Assembly (NCBI RefSeq): GCF_032884065.1
Contig: NC_088865.1
Location: 45,968,185-46,032,184, forward strand
Direction of reading: 5' to 3'
Length of the DNA stretch: 64,000 bases
From: Artemia franciscana
Lineage: Eukaryota; Arthropoda; Branchiopoda; Anostraca; Artemiidae
Of the stretch, positions 56,561-64,000 are shown one piece after another (position 1 is the first letter of the stretch; every line of letters begins with the position of its first letter). The translations under genes were made by a program, and so were the position numbers. A model generated the notes under the pieces. The model was not told the DNA's origin. It did not search any database and was given only the letters and a program-made list of their open reading frames with translations.

Positions 56561-57782
56561 ATACGACAATAGATCATTTGTGATTTAACTTTGTTCACGA
56601 CCCCATTCTACACATGTAGAAAAAGAGCAGTACGAATAGGTGAAGGCATTCCCAAATGCTTGAGAAGTTTGTTTGCAACAGAAAAGAACAAATCTTCAAT
56701 CATAACTAAAGAGCAGTTATAAATCTCTGTTGTAAACTCCAAGGAGAGGAACTTTTGCCGGAAGACACGGGCCGTAATGTCAAGTCTATGAACCGGCGAT
56801 TGTCCAGGATGTAAAAGCTGTTGTATCTAATCCCAAGATGGATTATATGTAAATGTAATAAATGACGAATAATTAATCTATAGGCATAATATTTAAATGC
56901 GCTGCATTTCTTATCCATTTCTTTGTTAGTGGCTGGATTTATCAATTTAATATTAAAGTGATAGCCGTCGGCTCCATCCCAAAAAATGATAGGATATTGT
57001 AGGGCATTGTAGAATCGATGAGTTTTAGCAATTCTTGTCAACTAATTGTTTCGCCTCTAAAGAATATTATCTCGAGGTAAGAACTGATCAACGACCATAA
57101 CGATTGCCACTTCGTTGATAGTTGCGTATCAGTAGGCATCAATTAGATTGCTGTTTTGAACAGAAGCACTAAATTATTACTTTTGTGGAAAAGATGTTGC
57201 AACTGGGAAACGATAGTCCTTTGAACGTCTTTTTTTAACATCGGTATCACTTTCAAGTTGTTTGGTTTGTTTTACCTTGGTTTGTCTTTCGTCACTATGA
57301 AATACATGTCGCCGAACCTTTGCTGTTTTAACTAAAATCTGGTAGGTATTGATAACCTTATCAAAGTCAAAATCCCAAACCCAATCATCATCGCTATCAT
57401 TTTCAGTTTTGATACGTTTTGACTCTCGCCGTCCAGGTTGATTTTCATCTAACTGCGCGGTTTTGCGCTCTTTAGCCGCAAGCCTTTTGGCATTAACTCT
57501 TTGAGCAGCTTCCTCGGCTGTTTCTTCTGCCATTGTAGGATTTATACTAAAATCTCTGTTTGAATTAACTTTTTGAGCAGCTTCCTCGGCTTTTTCTTCT
57601 GTCATTTTAAGATCTATACTAAAAATTTCTCTTCGAAACGCCTTCTTATAAACTTATAATGACGTCATATACAAAGCCTTTGACGTCATATATAAATCCT
57701 TTGACGTCATATACAAACATACAAAATACATACATGACGTCATAGTGCTCAATCCTTATAATGACGTCAGTCGACAAACAAG

Positions 57783-57788
<6 letters not shown>
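56440..57788 (-). mobile_element. Minus-strand Helitron unit, truncated at its 3' side
   Basis: Same plan as the units to its right: the 5' end near 57788 (AAATAACTTGTTTGTCGAC), the CRE-like cluster, the leader frame (57177-57605), a Rep fragment (56706-57041), a link region ELLFFSVANKLLKHLGMPSP-like in minus orientation, and minisatellite to about 56440. There it is fused to the opposite-strand Helitron, so helicase relic and 3' end are lost. It is more diverged than the right-hand units. Confidence 0.75.
57660..57769 (-). promoter_or_regulatory. Five TGACGTCA palindromes in 110 bp
   Basis: Exact TGACGTCA at 57660-57667, 57681-57688, 57702-57709, 57735-57742 and 57762-57769, between the Helitron 5' end and the leader start. 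The first three are spaced exactly 21 bases apart, two helical turns. The units to the right carry the same arrangement. Suggestive of bZIP-driven transcription; inference only. Confidence 0.55.
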
Positions 57789-57818
<30 letters not shown>

Positions 57819-57974
57819 TAGCTGTTGGTGTGAGGCTTCGCGCCACACAAAAACCTAGTTTTTGGGGGCGCTTCGTGCCCCCCAAGCACCCCCCACGCGG
57901 GTAAGTCGTTACGCGCCATATTAGTTTTGCGCCATTGTAGTTGTGTCCCTGTGTCCAAACTGAGTATATAGATA

Positions 57975-58083
<109 letters not shown>

Positions 58084-58281
58084 GTTTTTAACTAAGTAAA
58101 ACTTGCGAATATACAATATTCTTCACTGTCCCATTGTCTATGCATATAAATAGATTGTCAGGTTTACCGACTCTTGGACATGCAACATATAATTGTCCAT
58201 GGGAAAACAATCCGTATTCAGATCTATACCGCATTTTTCTAATGATTGCCCTTGGGCTTTATTGATGGTAATTGCTAATCA

Positions 58282-58555
58282 AATATTTCCTGTGTCCGCG
58301 TCGTCATTTATATATCCCCCATGTGCCCTTCCGGCGTCCCCGTTGTAGTTTTGTCCCTGTGTCCCGGTCGATATTTATAATCCCTGTGTCCCGGTGTCTC
58401 GGTCTGTAATTTCTCTTTGAGTGTCCCGGTCGTAATTTATATTCCATGTCCCGCTTGTCATTTGTGTGCCGGTGTCCTGGTCTGTAATTTCTCTTTGAGT
58501 GTCCCGGTCGTCATTTATATTCCTTGAGTCCCGGTGTCCCGGTCAGTAACAAACG
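58282..58555 (-). repeat. GTCCCGGTCGTCAT minisatellite in array unit 1
   Basis: Same degenerate units as elsewhere, with the variants CCGCGTCGTCATTTATATAT and CCGGTCAGTAAC at the edges. Identical blocks lie at 60472-60740 and 62692-62950 in the next two units. Confidence 0.75.
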
Positions 58556-58676
58556 ACAATAGATCAATTGTGTTGTAACTCTGTTCACGATCCCATTCTA
58601 CACATGTAGAAATAGAAGCAGTACGATTAGGTGAAGGCATTCCCAAAAGCTTGAGAAGTTTGTTTGCAATAGATAA

Positions 58677-59192
58677 TCACAAATCTTCAAACTTAACTAA
58701 AGTGCGGGTATAAATTTCGGTTGTAAAGTCCAAGGTCATATCTGACCTTTCTAGCCGTATTCGGTGGAGTATATTCTCGGCCATTTGCGATTTGTATTTC
58801 TCCCATAACTCTGTAGGAGATGAAGGAGAGCAACTTTTTCCGGAAGACACGGGTCGTAATGTCATGTCTATGAACTGGCGATTGTCCAGAATTTTAAATC
58901 TGTTGTATCTAATCCCAAGATGGATTATATGTAAATGTAATAAATGACGAATCATTAATCTATAGGCATAATATTTCATTGCGCTGCATTTATTATCCAT
59001 TTCTTTGTTAGTGGCTGGATTTATCAATTTAATATTAAAGTGATAGCCGTCGGCTCCATCCCAAAAAATGATATGATATTGTAGGGCATAGTAGCATCGA
59101 TGAGTTTTAGCAATTCTTGTCAACTGATTGTTTCGCCTATAAAGAATATTATCTCGAGGTAAGAACTGATCAACGACTATAACGATTGCCAC
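58677..59192 (-). pseudogene. Rep-middle fragment joined to link region
   Basis: A 171-residue frame: MAIVIVVDQFLPRDNILYRR, YHIIFWDGADGYHFNIKLIN and KEMDNKCSAMKYYAYRLMIR from the Rep N domain. It then jumps (RHLLHLHIIHLGIRYNRF, a shifted relic of FITFTC...SWDEI) to FIDMTLRPVSSGKSCSPSSP, then TELWEKYKSQMAENILHRIR and MTLDFTTEIYTRTLVKFEDL. The latter belongs to the region between Rep and helicase in full elements. HUH, tyrosines and helicase are missing. Confidence 0.7.
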
Positions 59193-59258
59193 TTCGTTGA
59201 TAGTTGCGTATCAGTAGGCATCAATTAGATTGCTGTTTTGAACAGAAGCACTAAATTA

Positions 59259-59687
59259 TTACTTTTGTGGAAAAGATGTTGCAACTGGGAAACGATAGTC
59301 CTTTGAACGTCTTTTTTTATCATCGGTATCACTTTCAACTTGTTTGGTTTGTTTCACCTTGGCTTGTCTTTCGTCATTATGAAATACATGTCGCCGAACC
59401 TTTGCTGTTTTAACTAAAATCTGGTAGGCATTGATAACCTTATCAAAGTCAAAATCCCAAACCCAATCATCATCGCTATCATTTTCAGTTTTGATACGGT
59501 TTGACTCTCGCTGTCCAGGTTGATTTTCATCTAACTGCGCGGTTTTGCACTCTTTAGCCGCAAGCCTTTTGGCATTAACTCTTTGAGCAGCTTCCTCGGC
59601 TGTTTCTTCTGCCATTGTAGGATTTATACTAAAATCTCTGTTTGAATTAACTATTTGAGCAGCCTCCTCGGCTGTTTCTTCTGTCAT
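59259..59687 (-). pseudogene. Helitron leader frame, array unit 1
   Basis: A 142-residue frame starting MTEETAEEAAQIVNSNRDFS. A second module (TMAEETAEEAAQRVNAKRLA), the acidic block ENDSDDDWVWDFDFDKV, INAYQILVKTAKVRRHVFH and a basic end (KRRSKDYRFPV) follow. The frame is open in every unit of the array (57177-57605, 61449-61877 and onward at 63520+). That could mean selection, or simply recent amplification. Function unknown; it corresponds to the region upstream of Rep. Confidence 0.6.
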
Positions 59688-59864
59688 TTTAAGATCTATA
59701 CTAAAAATTTCTCTTCGAAACGCCTTCTTATATACTTATAATGACGTCATATACAAAGCCTTTGACGTCATATGTAAATCCTTTGACGTCATATACGAAC
59801 ATACAAAATACATACATGACGTCATAGTGCTCAACCCTTATAATGATGTCAGTCGACAAACAAG

Positions 59865-64000
<4,136 letters not shown>

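Overview
The window reads as AT-rich nuclear DNA of an arthropod. Two genes with clear intron boundaries support this: one resembles an RR-type cuticle protein and the other encodes a tyrosine/proline-rich structural protein. There is no operon structure, ribosome-binding sites or dense coding. Most of the sequence is mobile DNA of several classes, simple repeats and unexplained AT-rich spacer. The species cannot be fixed from sequence alone. Two 100-base runs of N mark assembly gaps.

Layout. 1-5.6 kb: two oppositely oriented foldback repeats, one copy of a second dispersed repeat, and spacer. 5.6-7.6 kb: a hAT DNA transposon remnant with intact ends and an 8-bp target duplication. 9.2-13.7 kb: a candidate small exon, then two exons of a cuticle-like gene whose intron carries a short non-autonomous relative of that hAT element and two inverted copies of an (ACT)n-cored repeat. 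15-15.6 kb: a LINE 3' fragment. 17.3-22.1 kb (minus): a proline-rich gene with a 336-codon exon, a 3.8 kb intron holding a decayed tandem repeat, and a 15-codon last exon. 24.5-38.0 kb: a nest of Helitron rolling-circle transposons in both orientations, separated by (TA)n tracts. 39.4-39.7 kb: a candidate host terminal exon. 40.2-43.0 kb: an RTE-like LINE with a 10-bp target duplication. 43.1-43.5 kb: a tRNA-derived SINE with a 9-bp target duplication. 44.4-45.4 kb: a candidate host exon followed by a roughly 250-bp tandem repeat. 46.1-49.5 kb: a decayed second LINE with a 12-bp candidate target duplication. 51.4-52.2 kb: another 3' fragment of that LINE family. 52.85-53.1 kb: a (GA)n tract. 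54.1-64.0 kb: a second Helitron cluster ending in a head-to-tail array of nearly identical units of about 2.2 kb that runs off the window.

How parts relate. The Helitron copies share 5' ends of the form TCTATATATATAAAAATAAG, 3' ends with a GC-rich hairpin followed by CTAG, dense TGACGTCA (CRE-like) palindromes downstream of the 5' end, lysine/arginine/glutamate-rich leader modules, a Rep region and a PIF1-type helicase. No copy here keeps the HUH nuclease motif, so any mobility would need a source in trans. Several copies carry a minisatellite built on GTCCCGGTCGTCAT, and long A-rich tracts that follow tRNA-like sequences. The host genes look independent of this material apart from insertions in their introns.

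Limits. All family calls come from reading motifs by eye. No alignment, repeat library, expression data or database search was available. The strongest points are exact target duplications, terminal motifs and splice-consistent reading frames. Functions of the four single-exon host candidates are unknown.
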